Shown here: positions 35,559-44,128 of the stretch, piece by piece
Layout: each line of letters begins with the position of its first letter
Position numbering within the stretch: position 1 is the first letter of the stretch
Assembly: GCA_015272165.1 (NCBI GenBank)
Contig: JACYMF010000039.1
Span: forward strand, 1 to 44,273
DNA from: Cyanobacterium sp. T60_A2020_053
GTDB taxonomy: Bacteria; Cyanobacteriota; Cyanobacteriia; Cyanobacteriales; Cyanobacteriaceae
DNA length: 44,273 nucleotides
Direction of reading: 5' to 3'
Program-made: the position numbers and the translations under genes
The notes under the pieces: generated by a model
Told to the model about the DNA's origin: nothing
Databases searched by the model: none
The model's input: only the letters and a program-made list of their open reading frames with translations

Positions 35559-38393
35559 TTATTTTGTTTCTAGCCAATTATTACCAATGTGAATATCAAC
35601 TAATAAAGGAATAGATAAATTTACCACATTTTCCATTATGTCTTTAATTTTAATGGTTAATTCTTCTTGTTCATCAGGATAAATTTCTAAGACTAATTCA
35701 TCATGAACTTGTAATAATAATCTACTCTGATAATTAGTTAATAATTCTGCTATTTTCACCATAGCTAATTTAATTATATCGGCGCTTGAACCTTGTATGG
35801 GAGCATTGGCGGCGGCGCGTAGCATTTGGGCATCATAATTATTGAATTTTAATTCAGCTAAATTGATTGATTCTACACTTTCACCTTTTAACTGGTTTGA
35901 AGGGCGCTGGTTAAAATAAAAATATCTTCTTCTGCCTAAAATTGTGGTGACATAACCATTTGCTAATGCTTCTTTTTTCATGGTTTCTAAGTAATTAAAT
36001 ACTTGAGAATATTTTTCCCTATAAATTGTAATAAATTTTTGTGCATCAGCCACAGAAATACCAGTTTGACGAGAAAATTTCTGAGCGCCCATCCCGTAGA
36101 TAACGCCAAAATTGATAGTTTTACCTAGATTTCTTTCCTCGGAGGTAATATCTTCTTTTCCTAATAATAATTTAGTGGTGACAGCGTGAATATCTTGGTT
36201 ATTTTGATAGGCATTAATCAAAATAGGCTCTTGACTTAAATGGGCTAAAATTCTTAACTCAATTTGTGAATAATCAGCACCTAAAAACAACCAGTTGTCT
36301 TGAGGGATAAATGCCCGTCTAATTTGCCTAGAAAATGCTGTACGAATGGGAATATTTTGTAAATTAGGATGAGAAGAAGATAATCGCCCTGTGGCGGTAA
36401 CGGTTTGATTATAGTTAGTATGAATGCGTTTAGTTTTAGCGTTAACTAAGGTTGGTAAAGCATCAACATAAGTCGATTTTAGTTTAGAAAGGGTGCGATG
36501 TTGTAAAATTTGTTCGATAATAGGATGATCTTTTTCTAATTTTTCTAAGATGTCTTGATTGGTAGAATAACCTGTTTTAGTTTTTTTAGTTTTACGAGTA
36601 TCTAAACCTAGTTTATTGAATAATAATTCACTTAATTGTTTTGGGGACGAAAGGTTAATTTCTTCTCCAGCTAATTCATAAGTTTTACTTTCAATGGTGA
36701 CTAAATATTGATTGATTTCCTCTGCTAATTGAGATAAGTATTCTTGGTCAATTTTTACGCCAACTGTTTCCATTTTTGCTAGTATTGGCTCTAATTTTAC
36801 CTCTAAAGCAAATATATTTTTTAAGTCGGTAATATTTTTTAATTCTTGTTCTAAAACTAGAGTTAATTTATAGGTAGCAAGGGCATCTAATGCACAATAT
36901 TCAGCACTTTTAGAAATAGGCAAATCAGCAATAGTTTCATTTTTTCCTAATTCTAATTGATCATAATCTAAGGAAATAGTATCAGTTAAATATTGACGAC
37001 AAAGGCTACTTAATTTGTGACTTTGTTCGGGTTGCAAAACATAACTGGCTAACATGGTATCAAAAACAACTCCTTGTAAATTAATACCATGATGATGAAA
37101 AATTAAGCGATCAAATTTAGCATTTTGTAAAGTTTTTGGATAAATTTCACTACTTAAAATTGGTTGTAATTTTTCTAAAACAAATTTCAATTCTAATTGT
37201 TGTCCGGCTGTATGTTGTAATGGAATATAAGCGGTTTCATGGTCATTTTCACCCCAAGCGCACCCCACCCCAACCAAGCGCCCTTCCCTGACATCTAAAG
37301 AGTCGGTTTCTGTATCCCATGCCGTGGGTTTTTCTCGGTCTTTTTGCTGTTGTAAAATATCAATTAATTGCTCTAATTTTTCTTCTGTATCAACGATTAA
37401 AGGTTGAATAACGGTGGAGGGCGCTGGATTATTAAACAAAGATAATTGACTATCTTCTTTTTGCTCATTTTCTTGACTAATTTTTAATTCATCTCCTCCT
37501 AATCGAGCTTGAATTTTATTGATTTGAGCAATAAAACTCCTTAACTCTAACTCTTCCAAAAGATTCAAAGTTTCTTGACTATTAAAACCCCTTAAATAAT
37601 AACTTTTTATATCATTATTTACCTTGACATCTGTAACGATTTGTGCTAAGAATTGAGAATGTAAAGCAGACTCTTTTCCTTCAATTAATTTTTTTTTATT
37701 TGCCCCTTGAATGTTGTCAATATTGGCATAAATATTACTGAGATTATCATACTCAGCTAATAATTTTACCGCCGTTTTGTCACCGATTCCCCTAACTCCG
37801 GGTATGCTATCCGATTTATCACCACAAAGGGCTTTATAATCAACAATTTGACTAGGCTTAACCTCTAATTTAGCAAAAACTTCCTTCTCATCAAATTCAT
37901 CATAAATACCCAATTTTTTTTGGGGATAAAGTACCGTAATTTTTTGCTCATCATTAACTAATTGAAATAAATCTCGATCTCCAGAGACAATTTTTACAAT
38001 GTAATTTTCCTTCACCGCTTCCGTGGCAAGACTACCGAGAATATCATCAGCTTCATATCCAGCGCCCGTCACCGTAGTAATATTGAGACAGTGAAGAAGT
38101 TCATAAAGATTAGCCAAATCGGTAATAAAATCTGACGGCGTTTCTCGACGATCTGCCTTATAATTACTATCAGCTTGATGGCGAAAAGTTGCCTCTTTCA
38201 AATCAAAAGCCACCGCCAACGCTTGGGGTTGATAGGTGTCAATTAACTGAAACAAAGAATTGAGAAAGCCAAAACAAACACTGGTAGGAATACCTTTAGA
38301 AGTATATAGCGCCCCTGAGCGCGCTTTAGCAAAGGCATAATAAGCACGATAAGCTAGGGAATGTCCGTCAATTAGCAAGAATAAGGGATTCAT
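35559..38393 (-). CDS. polA: DNA polymerase I
   Basis: A 944-residue repair and Okazaki-processing polymerase with three domains. 5'-3' nuclease (1-290): LLIDGHSLAYRAYYA, AGYEADDILG, SGDRDLFQLV, CGDKSDSIPGVRGIG. 3'-5' proofreading (about 330-520): exo I AWDTETDSLD at 358-367, exo II LQNAKFDRLIF, exo III YCALDALATYKL, so proofreading residues are intact. Polymerase (560-944): GRLSSSHPNLQNIPIR, motif A DYSQIELRILA, motif B NLGKTINFGVIYGMG, motif C LLQVHDELVLE. Single gene, flanked by repeat elements. Confidence 0.97.
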   Translation of the reverse strand: MNPLFLLIDGHSLAYRAYYAFAKARSGALYTSKGIPTSVCFGFLNSLFQLIDTYQPQALAVAFDLKEATFRHQADSNYKADRRETPSDFITDLANLYELLHCLNITTVTGAGYEADDILGSLATEAVKENYIVKIVSGDRDLFQLVNDEQKITVLYPQKKLGIYDEFDEKEVFAKLEVKPSQIVDYKALCGDKSDSIPGVRGIGDKTAVKLLAEYDNLSNIYANIDNIQGANKKKLIEGKESALHSQFLAQIVTDVKVNNDIKSYYLRGFNSQETLNLLEELELRSFIAQINKIQARLGGDELKISQENEQKEDSQLSLFNNPAPSTVIQPLIVDTEEKLEQLIDILQQQKDREKPTAWDTETDSLDVREGRLVGVGCAWGENDHETAYIPLQHTAGQQLELKFVLEKLQPILSSEIYPKTLQNAKFDRLIFHHHGINLQGVVFDTMLASYVLQPEQSHKLSSLCRQYLTDTISLDYDQLELGKNETIADLPISKSAEYCALDALATYKLTLVLEQELKNITDLKNIFALEVKLEPILAKMETVGVKIDQEYLSQLAEEINQYLVTIESKTYELAGEEINLSSPKQLSELLFNKLGLDTRKTKKTKTGYSTNQDILEKLEKDHPIIEQILQHRTLSKLKSTYVDALPTLVNAKTKRIHTNYNQTVTATGRLSSSHPNLQNIPIRTAFSRQIRRAFIPQDNWLFLGADYSQIELRILAHLSQEPILINAYQNNQDIHAVTTKLLLGKEDITSEERNLGKTINFGVIYGMGAQKFSRQTGISVADAQKFITIYREKYSQVFNYLETMKKEALANGYVTTILGRRRYFYFNQRPSNQLKGESVESINLAELKFNNYDAQMLRAAANAPIQGSSADIIKLAMVKIAELLTNYQSRLLLQVHDELVLEIYPDEQEELTIKIKDIMENVVNLSIPLLVDIHIGNNWLETK

Positions 38394-38502
38394 TTAGTGG
38401 CTCTTGTACAGTAGTTATGATAAATTAATTTTTAAGGAGAGGAAATTAGACATAGGCGATGGTGATAATTGATTACTCATAAATCAATTAAAAATAATCT
38501 TA

Positions 38503-38570
38503 GTTCAATTTATTGAACGGGATACTATTGGTTCCGTGTAATTCATTACACGGTGGGTAAAGTGCGAAGA
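38503..38570 (+). repeat. double-palindrome intergenic repeat, copy 5
   Basis: GTTCAATTTATTGAAC at 38503-38518 and CCGTGTAATTCATTACACGG at 38534-38553, then TGGGTAAAGTGCGAAGA. Best-preserved copy together with the one at 28851. Sits between polA and the response-regulator gene. Confidence 0.85.
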
Positions 38571-38604
38571 GATAATATTTTCTGTTGTTTGATTTTTAGA
38601 TAAA

Positions 38605-39318
38605 TTAATCTTGTTTACCAAACCAATAACCCTTGCCGTAAATAGTGTGAATGAGAATAGGTTGATTTTTCGATTCTACCTTGCGCCGTAACAAGCGCAC
38701 CACCGCCACCACCACATTACTACTCGGCGCTTCATCTTCTGACCATAAATATTGGTAAATTTGTTCTTGGGTAACTAACTGATGAGAATTAAGCAAAAAA
38801 AACTCCAATAACTTAAACTCCTTTTCTGATAGTTTTAGTAATTTACCATCACGATAGGCTAATTGACTAAGTTGATCTAACTCAATATTATTTAAACGGA
38901 GAAGATGACTAGACAACTCTTGGGGCTTTTCTTCTTTTCCCGTGCGCCGTAAAAGCGCCCTTACCCGTGCCAATAATTCCCGTAACTCAAAAGGCTTAAT
39001 CAAATAATCATCAGCGCCCGCATCCAATCCCAAAACACGATCATCGAGGGTATCTTTAGCAGTTAAAAACAAAACGGGAGTATTAGATAAAGTTGCATAA
39101 TTAGCAGTGGGATTGCGTAACAGCAGACAAATTTCTAGCCCCGTGCGCAAAGGTAGCATCCAATCGAGAATCACCAAATCAAAACGATGGTTAGTTAATA
39201 ACTCCAAAGCCTTGCCACCATCACAAGCATATTGCACCTCATAGGCTTCGTGGCTTAAAATCGCCGTCAAACTCGCTCCCAATTCTAATTCATCTTCCAC
39301 CAATAAAATGCTACTCAT
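38605..39318 (-). CDS. OmpR/PhoB-type response regulator
   Basis: A 237-residue transcription factor. Receiver domain 1-120 with the acidic pair E8-D9, phosphoacceptor D52 (VILDWMLPL), T86 (FLTAK) and K108 (YLIKPFE); winged-helix domain about 140-235 (SEKEFKLLEFFLL, VVVAVVRLLRRKVE, IYGKGYWF). It overlaps the preceding CPBP protease gene by 8 bases, so the two are probably co-transcribed. No histidine kinase is adjacent. It resembles cyanobacterial RppA-like regulators, but I am not sure enough to name it. Confidence 0.93.
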   Translation of the reverse strand: MSSILLVEDELELGASLTAILSHEAYEVQYACDGGKALELLTNHRFDLVILDWMLPLRTGLEICLLLRNPTANYATLSNTPVLFLTAKDTLDDRVLGLDAGADDYLIKPFELRELLARVRALLRRTGKEEKPQELSSHLLRLNNIELDQLSQLAYRDGKLLKLSEKEFKLLEFFLLNSHQLVTQEQIYQYLWSEDEAPSSNVVVAVVRLLRRKVESKNQPILIHTIYGKGYWFGKQD

Positions 39319-39889
39319 AATCAGGATTTATTTTCCAAAGTAAACTAGAAATTAAATTAGTGACGATGTGCGCCGTGATGGGAATACAAAGGTTATCAGT
39401 AAAATAGACACTAAAACCAAACATCAAGCCAATAATGGTTGCCCACAAGACATAATGCCAATTAGCTTGATCATTCCAGTGTAAAACCCCAAATAAAAAA
39501 CTAGAGAGAATAACAGCGCCCCAGCCGTAACCAAAAGCCGGTATCATCAACCCACGAAACAATAATTCTTCACTCAAACCGGGTAATAAGCCCACCCAGA
39601 TTAAATCAGGAATAGCTAAAGGAGTGATAATTAAATTGAGATATTTTTTCGCGCTGAGACGATAACCCAACCAAAGTTTACTTACTATGGTGCTTAAACC
39701 AATTACCAGAGCCCCCAACAATACACCTTTTATGAGGCTTTCCCCGTCAGCGTGGAAAGGCACAAGGGCAATATTTCCCCACCGTTGCCATACCTGAGTA
39801 ATCAGTAACAAAATTATTGCCGTTACCCCCATTAAAACTAAAATTTGGGTACGGCTTAAAGATTCTAAATTAGGTTGATTATCATTCAT
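39311..39889 (-). CDS. CPBP-family intramembrane metalloprotease
   Basis: A 192-residue membrane protein with about five hydrophobic segments. Family motifs: GLSEELLFRGLMIP (motif 1, EE...R), FLFGVLHW (motif 2, with His) and ITAHIVTNL (motif 3). Members process prenylated or bacteriocin-type substrates or, in many bacteria, have unknown ones. Translationally linked to the response regulator, whose ATG lies inside this gene's last codons. Starts at ATG 39887-39889, just after an AATTGACAATGG repeat. Confidence 0.9.
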   Translation of the reverse strand: MNDNQPNLESLSRTQILVLMGVTAIILLLITQVWQRWGNIALVPFHADGESLIKGVLLGALVIGLSTIVSKLWLGYRLSAKKYLNLIITPLAIPDLIWVGLLPGLSEELLFRGLMIPAFGYGWGAVILSSFLFGVLHWNDQANWHYVLWATIIGLMFGFSVYFTDNLCIPITAHIVTNLISSLLWKINPDYE

Positions 39890-39894
39890 GAAAA

Positions 39895-39930
39895 TAATTG
39901 ATAATTGATAATTGACAATGGATAATTAAT
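39895..39930 (+). repeat. AATTGATAATTGACAATGG repeat upstream of CPBP gene
   Basis: Three overlapping units directly upstream of the start codon; the region must include the ribosome site and perhaps promoter. It is followed on the plus strand by a CTCCCTTT/CTGCCTCC pyrimidine tract at about 39958-40022, which lies just beyond the ycf66 stop. Confidence 0.55.
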
Positions 39931-40033
39931 TCTTTACCTACCAATTAATTCATAATCTTCCTCTGCCTCCCCTTCTCCCTCTGCTTCCCTTTCTCCCTCT
40001 GCCTCCCTTTCTTCCCTTTCCATCCACAAAAAT

Positions 40034-40825
40034 CTATGATTGCTCATCGGAGGAATCAAGGGGTTGATAGTCAACATATTCCGTTCCCACAGAGGAGACA
40101 ATATCTTCTGGTGATTTAGGACGACGGGGGGGGCGAGAAGAAGAGCGCTGGGTGTAGTCACCACGACTAGGACGAGAAGGAGGGCGCTGGGTATAATCAT
40201 CACGAGTTGGACGAGAGGGAGGGCGCTGGGGGGTTCTTCTAGGGGGAGTATCGTCCCAAGCATCTGGGTTGTCATCCCAAGCATCATCATAACCACCACG
40301 AGCGGGGGCATTTCTGGAGGGCGCTTGGTCATAACCGCCACGGGAAGGGGGGCGACGACGAGGCGCCCTCCCCTCTTCCACAGAAGCACTACGACGAGTA
40401 TTATTACGGCTAGGGCTACCTTGTAAACGGCGACGGTCGGGGATTTCTTCTTCATACTCATCCTCATAACCATCAATGCGATCTAACTCAGCCCGATAAA
40501 CTCGACTCGGTGAAGGGCGCTCGTCTTCCACATAAGAATTACCTCGCCTCGCCTGTTGTCCAGTAGCGCCCCTCAAACGTACGGTTTCACCAGCAAAAAA
40601 TACCGCAGAACCGGCTAGGAGCAGTTGGCAAAACTGTAAAATCGGGTCTAAACGCCAACCATGCCACAATAAAATACCTCCGCATAACAAGCCCACGGCG
40701 GCAAAGAAAATATCATGATCCCTTGATACTTCGGGACGTAAAGAACGTAAAAGGTATAAACCACCACCGGCTACCGCAAGGAAAATACCTAAAATACTTG
40801 CACTGTTAAAACCAAAATTAACCAT
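40034..40825 (-). CDS. ycf66: Ycf66-family protein
   Basis: A 263-residue protein. Residues 1-90 match Ycf66, a family shared by cyanobacteria and some plastids: MVNFGFNSASILGIFLAVAG, three or so membrane segments (about 5-24, 38-55, 63-80), ending in FFAGETVRLRGATG. The rest is disordered and rich in R, P, S, D with short repeats such as PPSRPTRDDYTQR and PPSRPSRGDYTQR. Function unknown; presumed thylakoid or membrane located. The repeats in the tail coincide with the DNA word GGGCGCTGG. Confidence 0.9.
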   Translation of the reverse strand: MVNFGFNSASILGIFLAVAGGGLYLLRSLRPEVSRDHDIFFAAVGLLCGGILLWHGWRLDPILQFCQLLLAGSAVFFAGETVRLRGATGQQARRGNSYVEDERPSPSRVYRAELDRIDGYEDEYEEEIPDRRRLQGSPSRNNTRRSASVEEGRAPRRRPPSRGGYDQAPSRNAPARGGYDDAWDDNPDAWDDTPPRRTPQRPPSRPTRDDYTQRPPSRPSRGDYTQRSSSRPPRRPKSPEDIVSSVGTEYVDYQPLDSSDEQS

Positions 40826-40875
40826 TTGAAAAAACCCTTTTGCTGTCTCTGTTTATCTTAACTCAATGTCTTGTC

Positions 40876-40920
40876 AACAATTGATAATTGACAATGGATA
40901 ATTGACAATTAATAATTAAT
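40876..40920. repeat. AATTGACAATGGATAATTG repeats upstream of ycf66
   Basis: Four overlapping units in the 280-base gap between the HTH gene and ycf66. Followed by a two-stem hairpin repeat (40926-40972). The rest of 40826-41106 holds nothing else recognised. Confidence 0.6.
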
Positions 40921-40925
40921 TAGGG

Positions 40926-40972
40926 TCTGCTGAATAAATCAAAATCCTTCTTAAATAAAGGATTAAAGCAGA
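40926..40972 (+). repeat. two-stem hairpin repeat, copy 2
   Basis: TCTGCT at the left pairs with AGCAGA at the right; inner ATCCTT pairs with AAGGAT. Homologous to 34277-34322 with altered inner-stem bases that keep pairing. Confidence 0.6.
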
Positions 40973-41106
40973 ATAAAACCCAGAAAAAGTGTCAAAAATA
41001 TGTTTTTTCTCTAAAAATACTGTATTTTTTCTATCCCAATAAAAAATTATTGATTCTAAATTCTAAATTCTACATTCCTTTCACGACTCCACTTTTTTAG
41101 AAACCC

Positions 41107-42276
41107 CTAAACACACTCATATACTTTGCCATTCATCAGAATACGAGTAATACCTTTAGATTGTAAGCAAGAGGTAGTTTTTTGTAGAATTTTAGTATCA
41201 GGTAATTTAATTACTTTACCTTTACGGTCGCAGAATCTTTTTGCCACTCGGTGATTATCAAAAATTGGTAAGGTTTTTTGATTATTTTCTCCTAGAGGAA
41301 TTTTACCTAATTCAGCAAATTCTTTCAGAGGTCTAGTCATTAATTCTGCGGTACGATCAATGGCTAAATAGCAATTACGAGCAAATTTTGCTTCCGATAG
41401 AGGTAAAACCTCCACTTCCTTAATGTTAATGGTGGATTTTATTTCTTCTTCTTCACCAAAATCATCATCATCAAAGTCTTCCTCTTCGTCATCTTCGTCC
41501 ACATCTTCCCCAAACATGGCTTTGAGGGTGTTAACTGATTCTAAATTTTGCTCTTCTTCAAAATCTTCCTCATCATCTTTCATGAGGTTATTTGAGTCAT
41601 TGTAGTAGTTATTTTCTTCTTCTTCTATTTCATTTTCTGTTATTTCTAGGGGATTATTAACGACATTTTTTACTTTGAGGATGGGTTTTTGAATGATTCT
41701 TTGGGGAGATTCCTCCATGGTATCAGGGGTGATAGTTTCTTGATTTTCAATCACCAAATCTTCAATATCTTCCCCTTCTGTGGTTTCTTCAACTATATCA
41801 TTTTCAGGAGTTTGATCCCTTATAACTTCCTCAACAGCTTGATTTTCAATAATTTCATCTTCTATGGCTTCTTCAACGATGTCATTATTGCTATCTGTTA
41901 GCTGAGTATCTTCGGTAATGTCATCTAAAGAATTATTCTCTAAAACAGGGGTTTCTAAAGGAGAAATTTCTAACTGTTGAGATGATATTTCTGGGGTGAC
42001 GGGCGCTGGAAACAACAAAATTTCATCAACAATGGTATCGGATGATTGTTTAGATTGTTTTTTGTGGGCTTTTTTGCGAGAATTAGCGCGCCCCAACCGT
42101 TTTTGTTGTACTAGGTCATCATATTCAGAGGGGGACAAACTAAGTTTGATAATACGACTAATGGTAGAATTAGTCACCCCAAAGCGCTCCGCCAGAGTAG
42201 ATGATGTTTCATCGGTGTCACGGTATAGATTCAATATCTCTTGACGATCATCCTCAGAAAGTTTTTTGGGACTCAT
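41107..42276 (-). CDS. helix-turn-helix protein with long acidic linker
   Basis: A 389-residue protein in three parts. Residues 1-50 are a transposase-like helix-turn-helix (DRQEILNLYRDTDETSSTLAERFGV...STISRII), followed by a basic patch (RKKAHKKQ). Residues about 80-285 are a very acidic linker with runs of E and D (EDVDEDDEEEDFDDDDFGEE). A C-terminal domain of about 100 residues is conserved-looking (EAKFARNCYLAIDRTAELM, RVAKRFCDRKGKVIKLP, ILMNGKVYECV). I think it is a cyanobacterial conserved protein, possibly DNA-associated, but no function is known to me. Divergent from carA. Confidence 0.8.
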   Translation of the reverse strand: MSPKKLSEDDRQEILNLYRDTDETSSTLAERFGVTNSTISRIIKLSLSPSEYDDLVQQKRLGRANSRKKAHKKQSKQSSDTIVDEILLFPAPVTPEISSQQLEISPLETPVLENNSLDDITEDTQLTDSNNDIVEEAIEDEIIENQAVEEVIRDQTPENDIVEETTEGEDIEDLVIENQETITPDTMEESPQRIIQKPILKVKNVVNNPLEITENEIEEEENNYYNDSNNLMKDDEEDFEEEQNLESVNTLKAMFGEDVDEDDEEEDFDDDDFGEEEEIKSTINIKEVEVLPLSEAKFARNCYLAIDRTAELMTRPLKEFAELGKIPLGENNQKTLPIFDNHRVAKRFCDRKGKVIKLPDTKILQKTTSCLQSKGITRILMNGKVYECV

Positions 42277-42543
42277 AATTCCAACCCCGCTTATTTATTT
42301 TGACTAAGTCTCATGCACTGTCCTTAATAATGTGACTTATTAGGGGCTAGTTTGTCAAGAATACTTGATTTGTATGATTGATTCAGCGTAATTTAGAGTT
42401 AAAATTCAGTGAGCAATGATTCACAATCGATAACAATAGGTTTAAACCCATTGCCTAGATGAATTTGATTATATCTGCCTAGTTAAATAGGTGGAATAAT
42501 TGCTAATATTTCTGTCATTACAGGGAAAATAAGTTTAATTTTT

Positions 42544-43689
42544 ATGTCTATTTTACACAATACCAAAGCGATATTAGTTTTAGCTGATGGCACAGCTTAC
42601 GAAGGTTTTTCTTTTGGGGCAAAAGGTACTACCATGGGGGAAGTGGTTTTTAATACGGGAATGACTGGTTATCAAGAGGTTTTAACTGATCCTAGTTATT
42701 CTGGTCAAATGGTCACATTTACCTATCCTGAGTTGGGAAATACGGGGGTTAATCCGGAAGATGAAGAATCCTATAAACCCCATGTAAAGGGTGTTATAGC
42801 CCGTAATATTTCCCAGCGCCCCTCAAACTGGCGCTCTACCCAGTCTTTACCAGAATACCTCAAACAACATCAAGTAGTAGGTATTTACGGCATTGATACG
42901 AGGGATTTAACCCGTCGTTTGCGTTCTTCGGGCGCTATGAATGGCGCTATTTCCACGGAAATATTGGACCCTGAAGAATTGTTAATTCAGATACAAAGCG
43001 CCCCCACCATGGCAGGATTAAACCTCGTTAAGGATATTACCACCAAAGAAATTTACCAATGGACAGAAATTACTAATTCACAATGGGAATTTAATCCTAG
43101 GGCGCACATCAGCGATGAAGAAACCTTTACTGTAGTAGCAGTGGACTTTGGTATTAAAAGAAATATTTTAAAACGTTTAGCTAGTTATGGTTGTCGTGTG
43201 ATTGTTGTACCAGCGCACACCGCCCCGGCAGACATTCTGGCTTATAATCCTGATGGTATCTTTTTATCCAATGGACCCGGAGACCCTTCCGCCGTCGCCG
43301 AAGGCATTGCCACCGCTAAGGAGTTATTAAAAGCAGAAAAACCTACTTTCGGTATTTGTATGGGACATCAAATTTTAGGCTTGTCCATGGGCGCTGAAAC
43401 CTTTAAACTAAAATTTGGTCATCGTGGCTTAAATCAACCGGCTGGATTGAGCCAAAAAGTAGAAATTACCAGTCAAAATCATGGTTTTGCTGTTACTGAA
43501 GAATCTTTAAGCACATCCGTAGAGATTACCCATTTCAACTTAAATGATCGTACTGTAGCTGGTTTGAAACATAAAACACTACCATTTTTCTCTGTACAAT
43601 ATCACCCCGAAGCTAGTCCGGGTCCTCATGATGCGGATTATCTCTTTGAACAGTTTGTTAAATTGATGCGCGACCATAAATCTAAATAG
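42544..43689 (+). CDS. carA: carbamoyl-phosphate synthase small subunit
   Basis: Glutaminase subunit supplying ammonia to CarB for carbamoyl phosphate, feeding pyrimidine and arginine synthesis. N-terminal domain with [17 protein letters not shown] and [21 protein letters not shown]-terminal class I amidotransferase with [12 protein letters not shown], nucleophile C272 in [11 protein letters not shown], and [14 protein letters not shown] carrying His and Glu. Complete at 381 residues. The ATG at 42544 has a poor ribosome site. carB is not adjacent. About 267 bases separate it from the divergent HTH gene. Confidence 0.97.
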   Translation: MSILHNTKAILVLADGTAYEGFSFGAKGTTMGEVVFNTGMTGYQEVLTDPSYSGQMVTFTYPELGNTGVNPEDEESYKPHVKGVIARNISQRPSNWRSTQSLPEYLKQHQVVGIYGIDTRDLTRRLRSSGAMNGAISTEILDPEELLIQIQSAPTMAGLNLVKDITTKEIYQWTEITNSQWEFNPRAHISDEETFTVVAVDFGIKRNILKRLASYGCRVIVVPAHTAPADILAYNPDGIFLSNGPGDPSAVAEGIATAKELLKAEKPTFGICMGHQILGLSMGAETFKLKFGHRGLNQPAGLSQKVEITSQNHGFAVTEESLSTSVEITHFNLNDRTVAGLKHKTLPFFSVQYHPEASPGPHDADYLFEQFVKLMRDHKSK

Positions 43690-43757
43690 GGTTTGCTGAA
43701 AAAGTGCAATGGTGAGGTGAAGGGAAAAGGGCAAAGGGCAAAGGTTAGAAGATGACT

Positions 43758-43826
43758 AGGTTTCAGGCTTCAGGTTTCAGGGGTAATTTTCAAACCTAAT
43801 ACCTAACACCTGATACCTGACACCTT
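43758..43826 (+). repeat. heptad repeats facing each other
   Basis: AGGTTTCAGGCTTCAGG on the left and ACCTGATACCTGACACC on the right, separated by about 20 bases; the two arms can pair into a long hairpin. Same family as at 34330-34390. Confidence 0.65.
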
Positions 43827-43832
43827 TACAGC

Positions 43833-44018
43833 ATTGATTTGTTTTTGACAAGAAGACAATATAAGGATGATCCCCCCCAACCCCCCTTAAAAAGGGGGGA
43901 GATTCAGGGAGACAGGAGGATTTTTTACTATTAATTGATTTATTAGTAGTTAAAAACCTCTGAATTTCAGATTATTGGCTAGTTTGAGAAACTAACATTT
44001 TTGAGAATGAAAACGCCC
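43833..44018 (-). mobile_element. 186-bp MITE-like repeat, copy 2
   Basis: Reverse complement of the element in ppsA (20807-20992), identical in my base-by-base comparison. Here it lies between carA and a coiled-coil gene, so insertion is harmless. The right flank has two further partial AACGCCCTG motifs (44012-44020 and 44048-44056). Confidence 0.8.
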
Positions 44019-44128
44019 TGCTTAGGAAGGGTGGGAAGGAAAATGAGAACGCCCTGATTTTTGTAGCGGTTTAATGAGTTACAATCAATGAATAAATGAA
44101 GAAAAAAAATAAAATAATGGTATAGATT

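Larger units (their letters stand above)
43690..44128. other. carA downstream region, repeat-rich
   Basis: No gene seen in about 440 bases. Contents: a GAAAAGGGCAAAGGGCAAAGG run (43722-43742), heptad-type repeats in both orientations (43758-43826), the 186-bp element (43833-44018), and AT-rich sequence leading to the next gene. Confidence 0.6.

Noticed and set aside
39934-40476. 180-residue open frame rich in M, V, L overlapping ycf66
   Set aside because: It is an alternative frame of the repetitive, GC-rich ycf66 tail on the same strand; composition is driven by the repeats.
41423-41605. Serine-rich 60-residue frame on the plus strand
   Set aside because: Antisense of the acidic linker codons (GAA/GAT read as TTC/ATC and shifted to serine codons).
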